A DNA stretch of 57,873 bases from Fidelibacterota bacterium MT.SAG.2. GTDB taxonomy: Bacteria > Fidelibacterota > SORT01. The stretch covers positions 1 to 57,873 of the forward strand of contig SORU01000007.1 in assembly GCA_004402915.1 (NCBI GenBank), read 5' to 3'. The stretch's first letter is position 1. Each line of letters starts with the position of its first letter. Below the pieces are notes generated by a model. That model did no database searches and was not told where the DNA came from. It saw nothing but the letters and a program-made list of their open reading frames with translations. The translations under genes were made by a program, and so were the position numbers. Shown piece by piece: positions 1 to 13,432 of this stretch.

Positions 1-25
1 AAGAATAAGAATAGTCTATTATTTA

Positions 26-1060
26 TTGAGTGAAAATCCTCTTGTAAGCATAGTTATCCCGCATTTTAACGGGATCGAACTTTTAAGGGATTGCTTGACA
101 TCCCTCTCAGAAACGTCCTATCCGAATTTTGAAATTATTGTAGTCGACAATGCATCAACCGATGAAAGTATTTCGATGGTCAAACAAGAATTTAACGGAG
201 TGAAGATTTTGCAACTCTCTTCAAACAAGGGATATGCCGGCGGATGCAATGCGGGAATCAGAGCCTCCGAAGAATCTCAATACGTCGTTCTTTTCAATAA
301 TGACGCAACGGTGGAAGCGAGCTGGCTGACCTGTTTGGTCGATGAAATGGAGTCAGACGAATCAGTCTCTGCGTGCCAGCCAAAAATATTATCTGCGAAA
401 GATAAGAATTTGTATGATTACTCGGGAGCAGCGGGAGGTTTAATAGATAAATATGCATATCCGTTCGCAAGGGGACGTATCATTGCTACCATTGAAAGTG
501 ATGAGAATCAATATGACTCTGAAACTACACTATTCTGGGCTTCGGGAACGGCATGTATTCTAAGGAACTCGACATTGAAAGAAGTTGGTTTACTTGATGA
601 AATCTTCTTCGCGCATATGGAAGAAATCGATCTTTGCTGGAGGATGCAATTAAGAGGAGATAAGATCAGATATGTGCCGGAAAGTAGAATATACCATCAT
701 TCAGGAACCACTCTCGGTGCTGAAACTTTCAAGAAAAAGTATCTGAATCACCGTAACAGCATATTGATGATGTTTAAAAACTACTCTCTCGGCAATTTGC
801 TAAAATTACTACCGGGCAGGATTATTATCGATCTGATGGCGATGGTATATTCTTTAGGCGTATTGGATATAAATCGGTTCAACGCAATATTGGCTTCGTA
901 TTTTTGGATTATATTTCATCCTTTTTACATACTGAAAGAGAGGAAGAAGGTACAGGAAGGAAGAGTTGTAAGCGATAAGGTGATAATGCGGAATATGTAC
1001 GGAGGAAGTATTGCGTTAGCTTACTATTTGAAAGGCAAAAAAAGAGTGTCTGAACTCTAA
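26..1060 (+). CDS. Family 2 glycosyltransferase (rhamnosyltransferase-like)
   Basis: ORF with TTG start; VSIVIPHFNG...DNASTDES...FNNDA and HMEEIDLCWR motifs of GT2 enzymes. Confidence 0.9.
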   Translation: MSENPLVSIVIPHFNGIELLRDCLTSLSETSYPNFEIIVVDNASTDESISMVKQEFNGVKILQLSSNKGYAGGCNAGIRASEESQYVVLFNNDATVEASWLTCLVDEMESDESVSACQPKILSAKDKNLYDYSGAAGGLIDKYAYPFARGRIIATIESDENQYDSETTLFWASGTACILRNSTLKEVGLLDEIFFAHMEEIDLCWRMQLRGDKIRYVPESRIYHHSGTTLGAETFKKKYLNHRNSILMMFKNYSLGNLLKLLPGRIIIDLMAMVYSLGVLDINRFNAILASYFWIIFHPFYILKERKKVQEGRVVSDKVIMRNMYGGSIALAYYLKGKKRVSEL

Positions 1061-1062
1061 AA

Positions 1063-1923
1063 TCAGTTGCTGTTCAATCGATCGATGTACACTTGATATT
1101 TTTTCTCATTTGTAGGATTGATCAACACCCACTCATTATATAAACTTTCGTCACGATAACCGAATATTGCCTTATTAAGTTCGTCAAGATGGGCATTCAA
1201 AAATTCCATGCTGTATTTATCCAGCGAATTGATTTCAAATATATCTCTGTACAATTTCATGAATTTCTTCAATTGAATAAGTGCTTCCGCCGGTTTTCGT
1301 TCATCGTAGAGTAAATAAAGAAAATCGCTATAATTTCCCTTCGCTTCTCTAAGTCTCCAATTGGACGTAATATCATTGACACGGATTTCTCTGTTTCTCC
1401 ATCCTTGAGAATGTGGGCTGTTTTTACCCCTTGACGCGATTTCCCTCGCAACGTTGTAATACCTGTTTCCGGTGAGCGGCTCGACGAGATCGAATTCACC
1501 TCCGAGTAAAAGGTTAACATAAAAATCGAGAAAACTTGTAATAGTATGAAATATGCCGGTGTGGTATAACGGTTCATTCGGAGTATAAACGAATGTCCAC
1601 CGTTTATCGAAATAACGCTGGTCGTAGTTGTTTGTTATGGCTGCCTTAGCGTGAAATAATTTTTCTGAGCCGGCAACTGAAACGCTTTCAATAAAGATCT
1701 GAATCTTTATCTCGAAGACCAGATTATAACTTTCATCTGTATATTCGAATTCATTGATATAAGATTCAATATCGCGCGCAAGGTTTTTTAGGTCTTGCTG
1801 TTCTAAAGGTGAAAGCCGAATCGCTTCCACTGTTGCTTCGCAAACGACAGATTGCGGGTAGGCTGATTGGGAAACCCAAAAGAGAAGTAGAACAACTGAC
1901 TTAATTAAGTGAGAAGGATTCAT
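1063..1923 (-). CDS. DUF4835 / PorD-like family protein with signal peptide
   Basis: N-terminal signal sequence; overall pattern (early Cys, 'FYVNLLLGGEFDLVEPLTGNRYYNVAREI') resembles DUF4835 proteins of Bacteroidetes. Confidence 0.65.
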   Translation of the reverse strand: MNPSHLIKSVVLLLFWVSQSAYPQSVVCEATVEAIRLSPLEQQDLKNLARDIESYINEFEYTDESYNLVFEIKIQIFIESVSVAGSEKLFHAKAAITNNYDQRYFDKRWTFVYTPNEPLYHTGIFHTITSFLDFYVNLLLGGEFDLVEPLTGNRYYNVAREIASRGKNSPHSQGWRNREIRVNDITSNWRLREAKGNYSDFLYLLYDERKPAEALIQLKKFMKLYRDIFEINSLDKYSMEFLNAHLDELNKAIFGYRDESLYNEWVLINPTNEKKYQVYIDRLNSN

Positions 1924-2086
1924 TTATTTATAATTCACTCTATCGAAAGTTAATTTCAGATTATCTCTTAGTCAAGAAATAAAGATGGGGATTTTCCCGC
2001 TCTTTACTATCTTATATACGTAAGGCGTATAAACATATTAATAAATTATTGACAACAAGTGATTCTGACGGTTTAAATCGAGCATA

Positions 2087-3517
2087 GTGAATAAAACAGC
2101 CAATAATAGTGTAATACAATTACCGAATATCGAACTGCTGAAACAGATAGGTAAAAATGCTGATGACGGTTCATTACGGGTTTATCTTGTTGGTGGAGCA
2201 GTAAGAGACTGTATTTTGGATATTCGGAATTATGATGTTGATATCGTTGTGGAAGGCGATGGAATAAAGTTTGCAAAGCTGTTAAAGAAAGAGTTGAAAG
2301 CGGATACTTTCGTGGCATGGGAAAAATTCGGAACGGCGGAGCTGACTGTAGAGAATATTAAACTCGAGGTGGCGACAGCGCGCTCAGAGAAATACGAAAA
2401 AAACTCCCGCAAACCAACTATCGAACCGGCTACCATTGAATTAGACCTCAAACGAAGAGATTTTACCATAAACACTCTGGCGATATCCTTGAATAAGGAA
2501 AATTTCGGCGAATTGACCGACCGCTTTAACGGCAGGGAAGATATTTCAAAGAAAGTGATCAGGACTCCCCTGAAACCTGAACAGACTTTTAATGAAGACC
2601 CATTGAGGATGCTGCGGGCTATCCGATTTTCAGCGCAGCTCGGATTTGAATTAGAGCCGGATCTGATTCGGGCGATACGAAAAGAAAAGGAAAGGCTGTC
2701 CATAGTTTCGCAGGAACGGATTACGGCGGAATTCTTTAAGATTCTCGGTACATCAAAACCCTCCATAGGTATAGTCGGATTATTGGGAAGTGAGCTGCTT
2801 GATATTGTATTTCCGGAGCTTATACCTACAATCGGAGTGGAACAGATCGGGAGATACCATCATAAGGATGTTTTCTGGCATACGTTAGAAGTGCTTGATA
2901 ACGTCGCTAAGATGTCCGAAAATTTAGATCTGCGGTTTGCTGCGTTAGTACATGATATCGCAAAACCTGAAACAAAAAAATTCAAAGAAGGTAAGGGCTG
3001 GACGTTTCATGGTCATGAGGTCTTGGGTACCAAAATGGTAGAATCAATCGGCAGGCGGCTTAAACTTTCCCGAAAGACGATTAAATTCGCGAAGAAGATG
3101 ACCTTCCTGCATCTGAGACCCATAGCTCTCGTAAACGAGGAGGTGACCGATAGTGCCGTGAGGAGATTGATATTTAATGCCGGTGAAGACGTCGAATTAT
3201 TGATGACCCTGTGTAGAGCGGACATAACAACCAAGAATCCCGAACGAGCGGTTCAATACATGAAAAATTTTGAATTGGTGGAAAAGAAAATAGCGGAACT
3301 GTTGGAAAAAGACGAGATGAAAGCATTTCAATCTCCCGTAAGGGGTGAAGAAATTATGAAGCTGCTTGGAATTGAACCGGGTAAGATGATCGGGGTTGTA
3401 AAATCCGCCATAGAGCAAGCGATACTTGACGGCATTATAGACAATGACTACGAAGCTTCATACAAATACCTAATGGAGAATAAAGAGAGATGGCAGAATG
3501 AATTTAAGGATGTCTGA
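2087..3517 (+). CDS. CCA tRNA nucleotidyltransferase / poly(A) polymerase family with HD domain
   Basis: LVGGAVRDCILDIRNYDVDIVVEGDG, RRDFTINTLA, DPLRMLRAIRF motifs and HD motif LVHDIAKPETK. Confidence 0.93.
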   Translation: MNKTANNSVIQLPNIELLKQIGKNADDGSLRVYLVGGAVRDCILDIRNYDVDIVVEGDGIKFAKLLKKELKADTFVAWEKFGTAELTVENIKLEVATARSEKYEKNSRKPTIEPATIELDLKRRDFTINTLAISLNKENFGELTDRFNGREDISKKVIRTPLKPEQTFNEDPLRMLRAIRFSAQLGFELEPDLIRAIRKEKERLSIVSQERITAEFFKILGTSKPSIGIVGLLGSELLDIVFPELIPTIGVEQIGRYHHKDVFWHTLEVLDNVAKMSENLDLRFAALVHDIAKPETKKFKEGKGWTFHGHEVLGTKMVESIGRRLKLSRKTIKFAKKMTFLHLRPIALVNEEVTDSAVRRLIFNAGEDVELLMTLCRADITTKNPERAVQYMKNFELVEKKIAELLEKDEMKAFQSPVRGEEIMKLLGIEPGKMIGVVKSAIEQAILDGIIDNDYEASYKYLMENKERWQNEFKDV

Positions 3518-3601
3518 TGAAGCATTAAGTGAAACAATACCCCTAAAAATGGAGTCAAATAAAAAGAAAGAGGAAATGAATGGATATTTGTGGATAAGAG
3601 T

Positions 3602-3904
3602 ATGAATGAGGAAGTAGAGGAATTTAGCGTTATTCAGAGATTGATCGGAATTATCGGTTTACCCTGTAAGACATTTGGGTTTTTTAAAGAGAAGCTTGAC
3701 TGGATATTTCCGTTGCTTAAACATCCTCTGATATGGTAAAAGGGAGCACCGATTTGGTAATAAGTTTCGCTTTACTTATGCCGCCTCAGGCGGAGAAATC
3801 AATTTTATACAAACTTTTAGCTCTCTTTGACGTAGATGTACGTATGAGAATCGAAAATATCCACAATAGGATTAGCAATATTAGTTTAGCTGGGAGGAAT
3901 AATT
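3602..3904 (+). pseudogene. Decayed YIP1-family membrane protein gene (N-terminal and C-terminal fragments in different frames)
   Basis: 3602..3736 reads MNEEVEEFSVIQRLIGIIGLPCKTFGFFKEKLDWIFPLLKHPLIW*, like a YIP1 N-terminus (RLIGxxxSPxxTFxxIKEKPDWxxPL). 3733..3904 reads ...STDLVISFALLMPPQAEKSILYKLLALFDVDV..., like the C-terminal YIP1 segment. The core is missing. Confidence 0.6.
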
Positions 3905-3906
3905 AA

Positions 3907-5352
3907 ATGAGAGAGTATTGGAAACTTTTATTATTAGGATTGGTAGTTCTGAATCCGACGATGGGAAGAAGTCAGATGACCGAGCTTCTTACTTTAGAAG
4001 AGAGTATTTCGGTTGCGCTGCACAGAAACTTCAATGTGAAAACTGCTGAATATGGTTTGCAGCAGCGGGATGCTCAGGTAATGGGCGCTTATTCTGCGAT
4101 TTTACCTCGAATTAACATAAGTTCGAGCAGCGGAAGACTATTGCAAGGCGCGTTTGAAAACTCGCGGGATATTCCGTCCGAGTATGAAACTATTAATTTT
4201 CAATTGCCGGTAACTAATTCGGATGGTGATTTCACAGGGGATTTCGTTAATTTACCCATACAAGGTCAACCGATCGCATACACATCTGCGATCATCCGGC
4301 AGCCATATTTCCAGCGTGATGGTTATTCATTGGGATTTAACGTGAACCAGAACATATATGACGGAGGCAGATGGTGGAATAATATTTCGAGGGCAAAGTC
4401 ATATCAATCGGCAAGTTTTCACGGAGTTGAAGTTGCAAAAAACGAAGCGGTATTCAATACAACTCAGGGTTATTTGGATCTTGCCAAAGCGAAAGCGTTT
4501 CAATATGCACTATTTGACGCTCTGATGTTAAGTCAGGAGCAGCTCGAACGGACGGAGAGTTTATATGAACTAGGCTCCGTGGCGAGAACAGATTTTTACA
4601 AGGCAAAAGTTCAATTGGGAAATGACCGATCGAATTTGCTCAACCAGCAGAACGTAGTCGCATCCGCAAAGTCAAGATTAAATATCATTATGGGGCGCGA
4701 TCCGTTGACACAGTTCAGGATTGAAGAGGTGGAATATCCGATAGTTGAATATCCTTCACGTGAAGAGGCTATGGAATCAGCCTTGGAGAATAATCCTTTA
4801 GTAAAACAGAAAAAGGCCTCCGTCAATGGCGCGGAAGATGGGAAAAAAGTTGCAAGATCAGCTTTCTTGCCGACTCTGTCCGGTTACATCAACTATAATA
4901 GAAGCAATGAAGACCCGGCACGAGTGTTTTCGCCTTCTAATATTTCCGACAATTGGTCTTCAAGCTTGGGACTCTCAATGAGCTTCAACCTGTTCAACGG
5001 TTTTTCGGACAAAGCAAATCTTGAAGAATCTCAAGCGATTTACCGCTCGTCAAGGGAAGACTACGAAAGTACAAAACGAAACATATTGGCGACTATTGAT
5101 AATGCGATAACCCGGTTAGAGACTTACGAAGAGTTGGAAATGATCTTTTCGGACAATAAACAGTCCGCAGAAGAGGATTTACGGTTGGCAACAGAGAGGT
5201 ATGAGCTCGGATCCGCTACGCTTTTAGAAGTGCAGGATGCGCAAGTAGCTTTATTGAGAGCAAATACATCCACTATACGAAATAAATATGATTATCAGAT
5301 TGCCTACGCCCAGCTATTAAATGCTATGGGCACTATACGGACGGAGAAATAA
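3907..5352 (+). CDS. TolC family outer membrane efflux protein
   Basis: OEP repeat pattern (LTLEESISVALHRN..., 'YELGSVARTDFYKAKVQLGND', 'RYELGSATLLEVQDAQVAL'); followed by HlyD and ABC genes. Confidence 0.93.
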   Translation: MREYWKLLLLGLVVLNPTMGRSQMTELLTLEESISVALHRNFNVKTAEYGLQQRDAQVMGAYSAILPRINISSSSGRLLQGAFENSRDIPSEYETINFQLPVTNSDGDFTGDFVNLPIQGQPIAYTSAIIRQPYFQRDGYSLGFNVNQNIYDGGRWWNNISRAKSYQSASFHGVEVAKNEAVFNTTQGYLDLAKAKAFQYALFDALMLSQEQLERTESLYELGSVARTDFYKAKVQLGNDRSNLLNQQNVVASAKSRLNIIMGRDPLTQFRIEEVEYPIVEYPSREEAMESALENNPLVKQKKASVNGAEDGKKVARSAFLPTLSGYINYNRSNEDPARVFSPSNISDNWSSSLGLSMSFNLFNGFSDKANLEESQAIYRSSREDYESTKRNILATIDNAITRLETYEELEMIFSDNKQSAEEDLRLATERYELGSATLLEVQDAQVALLRANTSTIRNKYDYQIAYAQLLNAMGTIRTEK

Positions 5353-5353
5353 G

Positions 5354-6634
5354 ATGACGAAGAAGAAAAAATATATGATGATAGGCGGAGGAGTGCTTCT
5401 TGTTGGAGCCTTGGTTGCCGCAAAAGTGATGTCAGGCTCGGACGAAACAGTAATAGTTCAGGTGGAAGAAGTTACAAAAGAGAAAATAGTTGAAATAGTC
5501 GCTGCTTCAGGCAAAGTACAACCTATAATTTCAGTGGATATTGCGGCTAACGTGAGTGGCAAAATATTAAAAATCATGGCTGAAGAAGGTGATAAAGTAA
5601 AAGAGGGACAGGTGCTTGTCTATTTAGACAACGCGAGATATGTCGCTGCCGTCAACCAACGTATGGCAGCCCTTCGGTCAGCGAAAGCGCAGGAAGCACT
5701 CGAAAGAGCAAACCTGAAAGTGATAAATAGCGCCACGAGACGACAAAATGAACTATATAAAAAGGGACTTATCTCAGAATCTGATTTAGAGGGAGCTGAA
5801 GGGAATTATGAAGTTGGCGTAGCGAGACTTAACAGCGCGAAAGAATTTGTTTCTCAATCTGAAGCTTTTCTTGATCAAGCAAACGATGATCTGAGTAAAA
5901 CGAAGTTGTATACTTCTTTAAGCGGCATAGTAGTTAAAATAAATAAAGAAGTTGGCGAAATAGCTTTAGGATCACAATTTCAGGAAGATATTATAATGAC
6001 AATTGCCGACCTTACTGAGATGGAAGTATTGGTCGAAGTAGATGAAAACGATGTTGTATTACTCGAAATCGGCGATACTACGGCTATAGAAATAGACGCG
6101 TTCGGTGATGAATTATTTAGAGGTTTAGTTGAAGAAGTAGCCAACTCCGCAATAACTCGGGGACTCGGAACACAAGAACAAGTGACAAATTTCGAAGTCA
6201 CGATCAGAATGCTTGAGTTCCCAAAGATGCTGAGACCCGGAATGTCTGCTTCAGTGGAAATAATTACTAATGTCTCGGATTATGCCGTCGCTGTACCAAT
6301 CCAATCGGTTACGGTTCGTGAACCTAAAAAGATAAAGCGGATTGAGGGAGGAGAAGGTATAGCTATCGCTTCAAACAGGATCGAAAGAGAAATTCATAAT
6401 GGAGCCGATGACTATGTTGAGGTGGTTTTTGTAATAGAGGATGACATAGCGGTAATGCGAAAGGTGAAAACAGGCATTACAGGTGAATCTAAGATTGAAA
6501 TTCTTGAAGGAGTGCTACCCGGAGAGATGATTGTTTCAGGTTCTTATAGAGTATTAAGCAAGACACTTCAAGATGGCGATATAGTAAAGATCGAAGAAGA
6601 GAGCAACGGAAAATCTGAAGAACTGAGCCACTGA
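5354..6634 (+). CDS. HlyD/MacA-family periplasmic adaptor subunit
   Basis: Start trimmed from track ORF (5321) to ATG 5354 ([13 protein letters not shown]); biotinyl-lipoyl-like segment and [11 protein letters not shown] motif. Confidence 0.92.
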   Translation: MTKKKKYMMIGGGVLLVGALVAAKVMSGSDETVIVQVEEVTKEKIVEIVAASGKVQPIISVDIAANVSGKILKIMAEEGDKVKEGQVLVYLDNARYVAAVNQRMAALRSAKAQEALERANLKVINSATRRQNELYKKGLISESDLEGAEGNYEVGVARLNSAKEFVSQSEAFLDQANDDLSKTKLYTSLSGIVVKINKEVGEIALGSQFQEDIIMTIADLTEMEVLVEVDENDVVLLEIGDTTAIEIDAFGDELFRGLVEEVANSAITRGLGTQEQVTNFEVTIRMLEFPKMLRPGMSASVEIITNVSDYAVAVPIQSVTVREPKKIKRIEGGEGIAIASNRIEREIHNGADDYVEVVFVIEDDIAVMRKVKTGITGESKIEILEGVLPGEMIVSGSYRVLSKTLQDGDIVKIEEESNGKSEELSH

Positions 6635-7332
6635 TGACACTCATAGATATTGAAGGCGTAAAAAAGATATACGATTTGGGGGCTGAAAAAATTCATGCTC
6701 TCGACGGTGTGAGTTTAAAAATTGAGCGAGGTGAATACATCGCTATAATGGGACCATCCGGCTCAGGTAAATCTACAATAATGAATATCCTCGGCTGTCT
6801 CGATACTCCGACATCAGGATCATATTATTTTGAAGGTGAAGAAGTGAGCAAGATGGATGATAATCAGCTGGCTGGCATAAGAAATCAGAAAATAGGATTT
6901 GTATTCCAGACGTTTAATCTTCTTCCAAGAATCAGCAGCCTTCAAAACGTCGAATTACCTTTGATTTACGGAGGTGTGAGTTTAGAAAGTAGAAGGGAAA
7001 GAGCAGAACTGGTGCTTGAGAGGGTTGGTTTGGCCGATAGAATGAATCATAAACCGAATGAACTTTCCGGCGGGCAGAGACAACGTGTCGCTGTAGCTAG
7101 GGCGTTAGCAAACGAACCGTCTATAATACTCGCAGATGAACCTACGGGTAATCTCGATTCTAAAACGGGTGAAGAGATAATGGTATTGTTCAATCAAATT
7201 CATGAAGCGGGTAATACGATAATTCTTGTTACTCATGAAGAATATATCGCGGAGAACGCTCATCGTATTATCAGGCTCCACGACGGATTAATTGCCAGTG
7301 ATGAAGTAGTTCGAATGCACACGATGAATTAA
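6634..7332 (+). CDS. ABC transporter ATP-binding protein (MacB/LolD type)
   Basis: Walker [10 protein letters not shown], signature [15 protein letters not shown], Walker [12 protein letters not shown]. Confidence 0.96.
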   Translation: MTLIDIEGVKKIYDLGAEKIHALDGVSLKIERGEYIAIMGPSGSGKSTIMNILGCLDTPTSGSYYFEGEEVSKMDDNQLAGIRNQKIGFVFQTFNLLPRISSLQNVELPLIYGGVSLESRRERAELVLERVGLADRMNHKPNELSGGQRQRVAVARALANEPSIILADEPTGNLDSKTGEEIMVLFNQIHEAGNTIILVTHEEYIAENAHRIIRLHDGLIASDEVVRMHTMN

Positions 7333-7338
7333 TTACCG

Positions 7339-8571
7339 ATGCTTATTCAATATATAAAAGAAATATCCGAGGGGATAAAAATTGCGCTCTCAGCTCTTCG
7401 GGAAAATAAATTCCGTTCAACCCTTACCACGCTCGGTATAATAATTGGCATTGTAGCTGTAACGGTCATGGCTACTGCTATAGAGGGATTGGACAGAGCA
7501 TTTTCGACAAGTATATCGGCGCTGGGCTCAGATGTTCTTTTCATCGATAAAATGCCTTGGTTTACAAACAGGGGATCCGCTGAGTTTGGCAACAGGAAAG
7601 ACATCAAAATATCAGACGCGGAAAGCATTATAAAATATGCCAGTCGCGTAAAAGCTGTTGCCCCGGTAGTAAGAGCCAACAAGACGGTAAAACATCGGGA
7701 GAAAAGTCTCTTAAGAGTCCTTGTTATAGGTACTACAACTTCATATAGAGAAACATCCAACAGCTATCCTGAATATGGAAGATTTTTTTCTGAAACAGAA
7801 GTAAGTCATTCAAGAAGTGTAGCGGTAATCGGCAGCGATATAGCAGAGAATCTTTACGAAAACGAGAATCCGATAGGCAGTAAAATAAAAATTGACGGCA
7901 GACCTTATAAAGTAATTGGAATTCTTGAAAAGAAAGGAACTTTACTTGGAATGATGGATCTGGATAATCGGATCATTATACCGGTCGGAACATTCGGTAA
8001 TTCATTCGGTACACGAAGACGTGTATCCATTCAAGTCAAAGTAAATGACCCTGCTTATATGGAAGATTCTAAAGATGAACTTATCGGAATCATGCGTCGT
8101 ATCAGAAGAGTTCAACCGGGCGCCGAAGATGACTTTAGCATAAATCAACAGAGTGTTTTTACTGATATGTATGATAATGTGACCGGAGCAATTTATGCGG
8201 CTGGAATTGTAATAACCGCTCTATCGTTGTTAGTCGGAGGAATTGGCGTAATGAACATTATGCTGGTTTCAGTTACAGAGCGCACAAGAGAGATCGGTAT
8301 ACGGAAGGCGCTTGGAGCTCGCAGAAGAAGTATTCTCTTCCAGTTTCTTATTGAATCTTCAGCGATCTGTTTGTTGGGCGGGATCATCGCTCTTGGAATA
8401 GGGTTCGGCATTAGTTTGATAATAGATAAATTCTTGCTGCCCACAGCCATGCCGTTATCATGGGCATTGATTGCCCTTTTGATATCCGCAACGATAGGAA
8501 TTGGATTTGGTATGTATCCCGCGGCAAAAGCCTCAAAATTAGATCCGATAGATGCTCTGAGGTACGAATGA
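7339..8571 (+). CDS. ABC transporter permease (FtsX/MacB_PCD family), copy 1
   Basis: RSTLTTLGIIIGIVAV..., GGIGVMNIMLVSVTERTREIGIRKALGARR, C-terminal KLDPIDALRYE. Confidence 0.95.
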   Translation: MLIQYIKEISEGIKIALSALRENKFRSTLTTLGIIIGIVAVTVMATAIEGLDRAFSTSISALGSDVLFIDKMPWFTNRGSAEFGNRKDIKISDAESIIKYASRVKAVAPVVRANKTVKHREKSLLRVLVIGTTTSYRETSNSYPEYGRFFSETEVSHSRSVAVIGSDIAENLYENENPIGSKIKIDGRPYKVIGILEKKGTLLGMMDLDNRIIIPVGTFGNSFGTRRRVSIQVKVNDPAYMEDSKDELIGIMRRIRRVQPGAEDDFSINQQSVFTDMYDNVTGAIYAAGIVITALSLLVGGIGVMNIMLVSVTERTREIGIRKALGARRRSILFQFLIESSAICLLGGIIALGIGFGISLIIDKFLLPTAMPLSWALIALLISATIGIGFGMYPAAKASKLDPIDALRYE

Positions 8572-9797
8572 TAGAATACTTTAACAGCTTTATGATTGCA
8601 GTTGAAAGCCTTACCAAACAAAAACTTCGCTCTGCTCTCACACTGATAGGTATAGTAATTGGTGTTGCTTCTATTATTGGTATCATGACAACGATGGAAG
8701 CTATTCAGACATATATGGAAAAAAGCTTATCCGTACTCGGATCTACAGTATTCCAGGTACAAAAAACACCGTTTATGAATGTAGGACCAAGTGATAGACA
8801 CAAATATCAGAACCGGAAAGACATAAAAATAGAACATGCTGACGCAATAAGAGATAGGGCGAAAAAAGTTGCTAATGTGGGTGCAGAAGATTGGACATAT
8901 GGTAGGGTAATTCGATATAAGAAAAAATCTACAGAGCCTGTATACTTAGTGTCCGGAGCCACACCTGAATGGTCGCCAAATAACGGTTATTATGTGGATG
9001 TTGGAAGATTCTTGACACAATTAGATGTTGATTATTCAAGATTCGTTATGGTTATCGGGACTGAAGTTGTTGAAGACTTGTTCCCATTTATATATCCCAT
9101 TGGTGAAACTGTGAAGTTTGAAGGTAGGAACTTTGAAGTTGTAGGAATTATCGAAGAACAAGGTAGTGAAATGGGACAATCGAGAAACAATATGCTGGTT
9201 ATTCCGATCACTGTTTATCAGAAGATTTATGGAAAAGAAGGATCGATAAATATTACTATCTCCGCAAAGTCGTCTGAACTATTGAACGGCGCTATTGATG
9301 AGATAATAACGATTATGCGAGCGGTACGTAAAGTTGCTCCGGGGGAAGATAACGATTTTGAAATCTTCAACAGCGAAAGCTTGATCGCTTTCTGGAACGA
9401 TATGTCGCGGAATTTAAAAATAGGTTCAATTTTAATCAGTTTCATTTCCTTGATGGTAGCAGGTATTGGGATTATGAATATTATGATGGTTTCCGTGACA
9501 GAAAGAACGAAAGAAATAGGTATAAGAAAAGCTCTCGGCGCGAGAAAAAAACATATTCTTACACAATTTCTTATTGAAGCGGTATTGCTCAGCCTCACTG
9601 GTGGATTAATAGGTGTTATTCTCGGTGTGTTGCTCGGAAATGTTGTGGCAAGTTTGATGAACCTTAGCATAGCAATCCCTTGGTTCTGGGTAGTTGTTGG
9701 GCTTATATTTTGCTCGTTCGTGGGCATCGCGTCCGGTTTTTGGCCCGCATTGAAAGCCTCAAGGCTTGATCCTATCGAATCTTTAAGATTCGAGTAA
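8568..9797 (+). CDS. ABC transporter permease (FtsX/MacB_PCD family), copy 2
   Basis: Start trimmed to ATG 8568 (MIEYFNSFMIAVESL), ATGA overlap with the previous gene; GIGIMNIMMVSVTERTKEIGIRKALGARKK, C-terminal RLDPIESLRFE. Confidence 0.94.
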   Translation: MIEYFNSFMIAVESLTKQKLRSALTLIGIVIGVASIIGIMTTMEAIQTYMEKSLSVLGSTVFQVQKTPFMNVGPSDRHKYQNRKDIKIEHADAIRDRAKKVANVGAEDWTYGRVIRYKKKSTEPVYLVSGATPEWSPNNGYYVDVGRFLTQLDVDYSRFVMVIGTEVVEDLFPFIYPIGETVKFEGRNFEVVGIIEEQGSEMGQSRNNMLVIPITVYQKIYGKEGSINITISAKSSELLNGAIDEIITIMRAVRKVAPGEDNDFEIFNSESLIAFWNDMSRNLKIGSILISFISLMVAGIGIMNIMMVSVTERTKEIGIRKALGARKKHILTQFLIEAVLLSLTGGLIGVILGVLLGNVVASLMNLSIAIPWFWVVVGLIFCSFVGIASGFWPALKASRLDPIESLRFE

Positions 9798-9854
9798 TAT
9801 TACTTTTATCTGTTAAATTTTTCAATTTTACCATAGTTGGTATTAAATTTGCAC

Positions 9855-9883
9855 TTGACTGTCGAATCGCCTTCCGCTAAATT
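9855..9883 (+). promoter_or_regulatory. Candidate sigma70-type promoter upstream of gatC
   Basis: TTGACT (9855-9860), 17-nt spacer, TAAATT (9878-9883). Confidence 0.5.
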
Positions 9884-9909
9884 CAATATTATTAATAAAT
9901 GGAAAAAGT

Positions 9910-10200
9910 TTGAGTATAACAAGCGCCGATATAGACAAAATTGCAAATCTTGCAAAACTTGATCTCAGTAAAGCTGAACGCGAAAAATTCGCCTCTCAGC
10001 TGAGTGACATCGTTTCATATATAGAAAAATTAAACCAATTGAATACTGATGATGTGAAACCACTCGCACATGTGAATGACCTGACCAATGTTTTTAGAGA
10101 GGATAAAGCAAGACCATCTATGGAAAAACCAGATGTCTTCAAGAACTCACCACATCATGATGATGAATTCTTCCTCGTTCCGAAGGTACTGAAAACATAA
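9910..10200 (+). CDS. gatC: Aspartyl/glutamyl-tRNA(Asn/Gln) amidotransferase subunit C
   Basis: TTG start; IDKIANLAKLDLSKAEREKFASQLSDIVSYIEKLNQLNTDDVKPLAHV and C-terminal FFLVPKVLKT typical of GatC. Confidence 0.95.
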   Translation: MSITSADIDKIANLAKLDLSKAEREKFASQLSDIVSYIEKLNQLNTDDVKPLAHVNDLTNVFREDKARPSMEKPDVFKNSPHHDDEFFLVPKVLKT

Positions 10201-10215
10201 AATGGAAGACGTGTA

Positions 10216-12598
<2,383 letters not shown>

Positions 12599-12599
<1 letters not shown>

Positions 12600-13432
12600 T
12601 GACGAAGATAATTGATATAGACGGGACGAAAATCGGCGGCGGAGGCGATTTGCTGCTTATCGCCGGTCCATGCGTTATTGAGTCTGAAGAAATAGCATTT
12701 TCAACCGCTGAAAAATTAAAAGAATTATCAGACGAATTGAGATTACCTATAGTTTATAAATCATCATATTTAAAGGATAATCGTTCTTCATCCAAGAGTT
12801 TTCAGGGGTTAGGTCTCAAAGAGGGCTTGCGAATACTTTCCGAAGTTAAAAAACGATATGGACTTCCGATCTTGTCGGATGTGCATAGTATCGAACAAGT
12901 TGCCGCAGCAGCCGATGTTCTGGATATAGTCCAAATTCCGGCATATCTTTGTATGCAGACGGAATTGACGATTGAAATTGCGAGAAGGGCGAAAGTAGTG
13001 AACGTTAAAAAAGGACAGTTCATTGCGCCAGAGAATATAAAGAATGTGATAAAAAAAATTGAGGAAGAGGGAAACAGCAATATTATTCTCACTGAAAGAG
13101 GTGTCTCGTTTGGTTATCAAAATTTAGTCGTAGATATGCGTTCTTTTCAGGTCATGAGGAAACATGGATATCCGGTAATATTCGACGTCACACATTCCGT
13201 TCGAGTGTATGGTATCCCTTCCAAGGATCCCAAAGGCGGAACTCCCGAATTTATTCCTACTTTAGGCCGGGCGGGAGTGGCTGCCGGAGTGGATGGAGTT
13301 TTCATCGAGACGCATCCAAACCCGCCTGAGGCGCTTTGCGATGCTTCAAGTCAGTGGAAGCTCGATGAAATGGGCGCTTTGATATCCCAACTGCAGTCAA
13401 TTCATGCAGCGGCAAAGGAGTACAGCGCGTAA
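12599..13432 (+). CDS. kdsA: 3-deoxy-8-phosphooctulonate synthase
   Basis: LIAGPCVIESEE, YKSSYLKDNRSS, VFDVTHSVR motifs. Confidence 0.96.
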
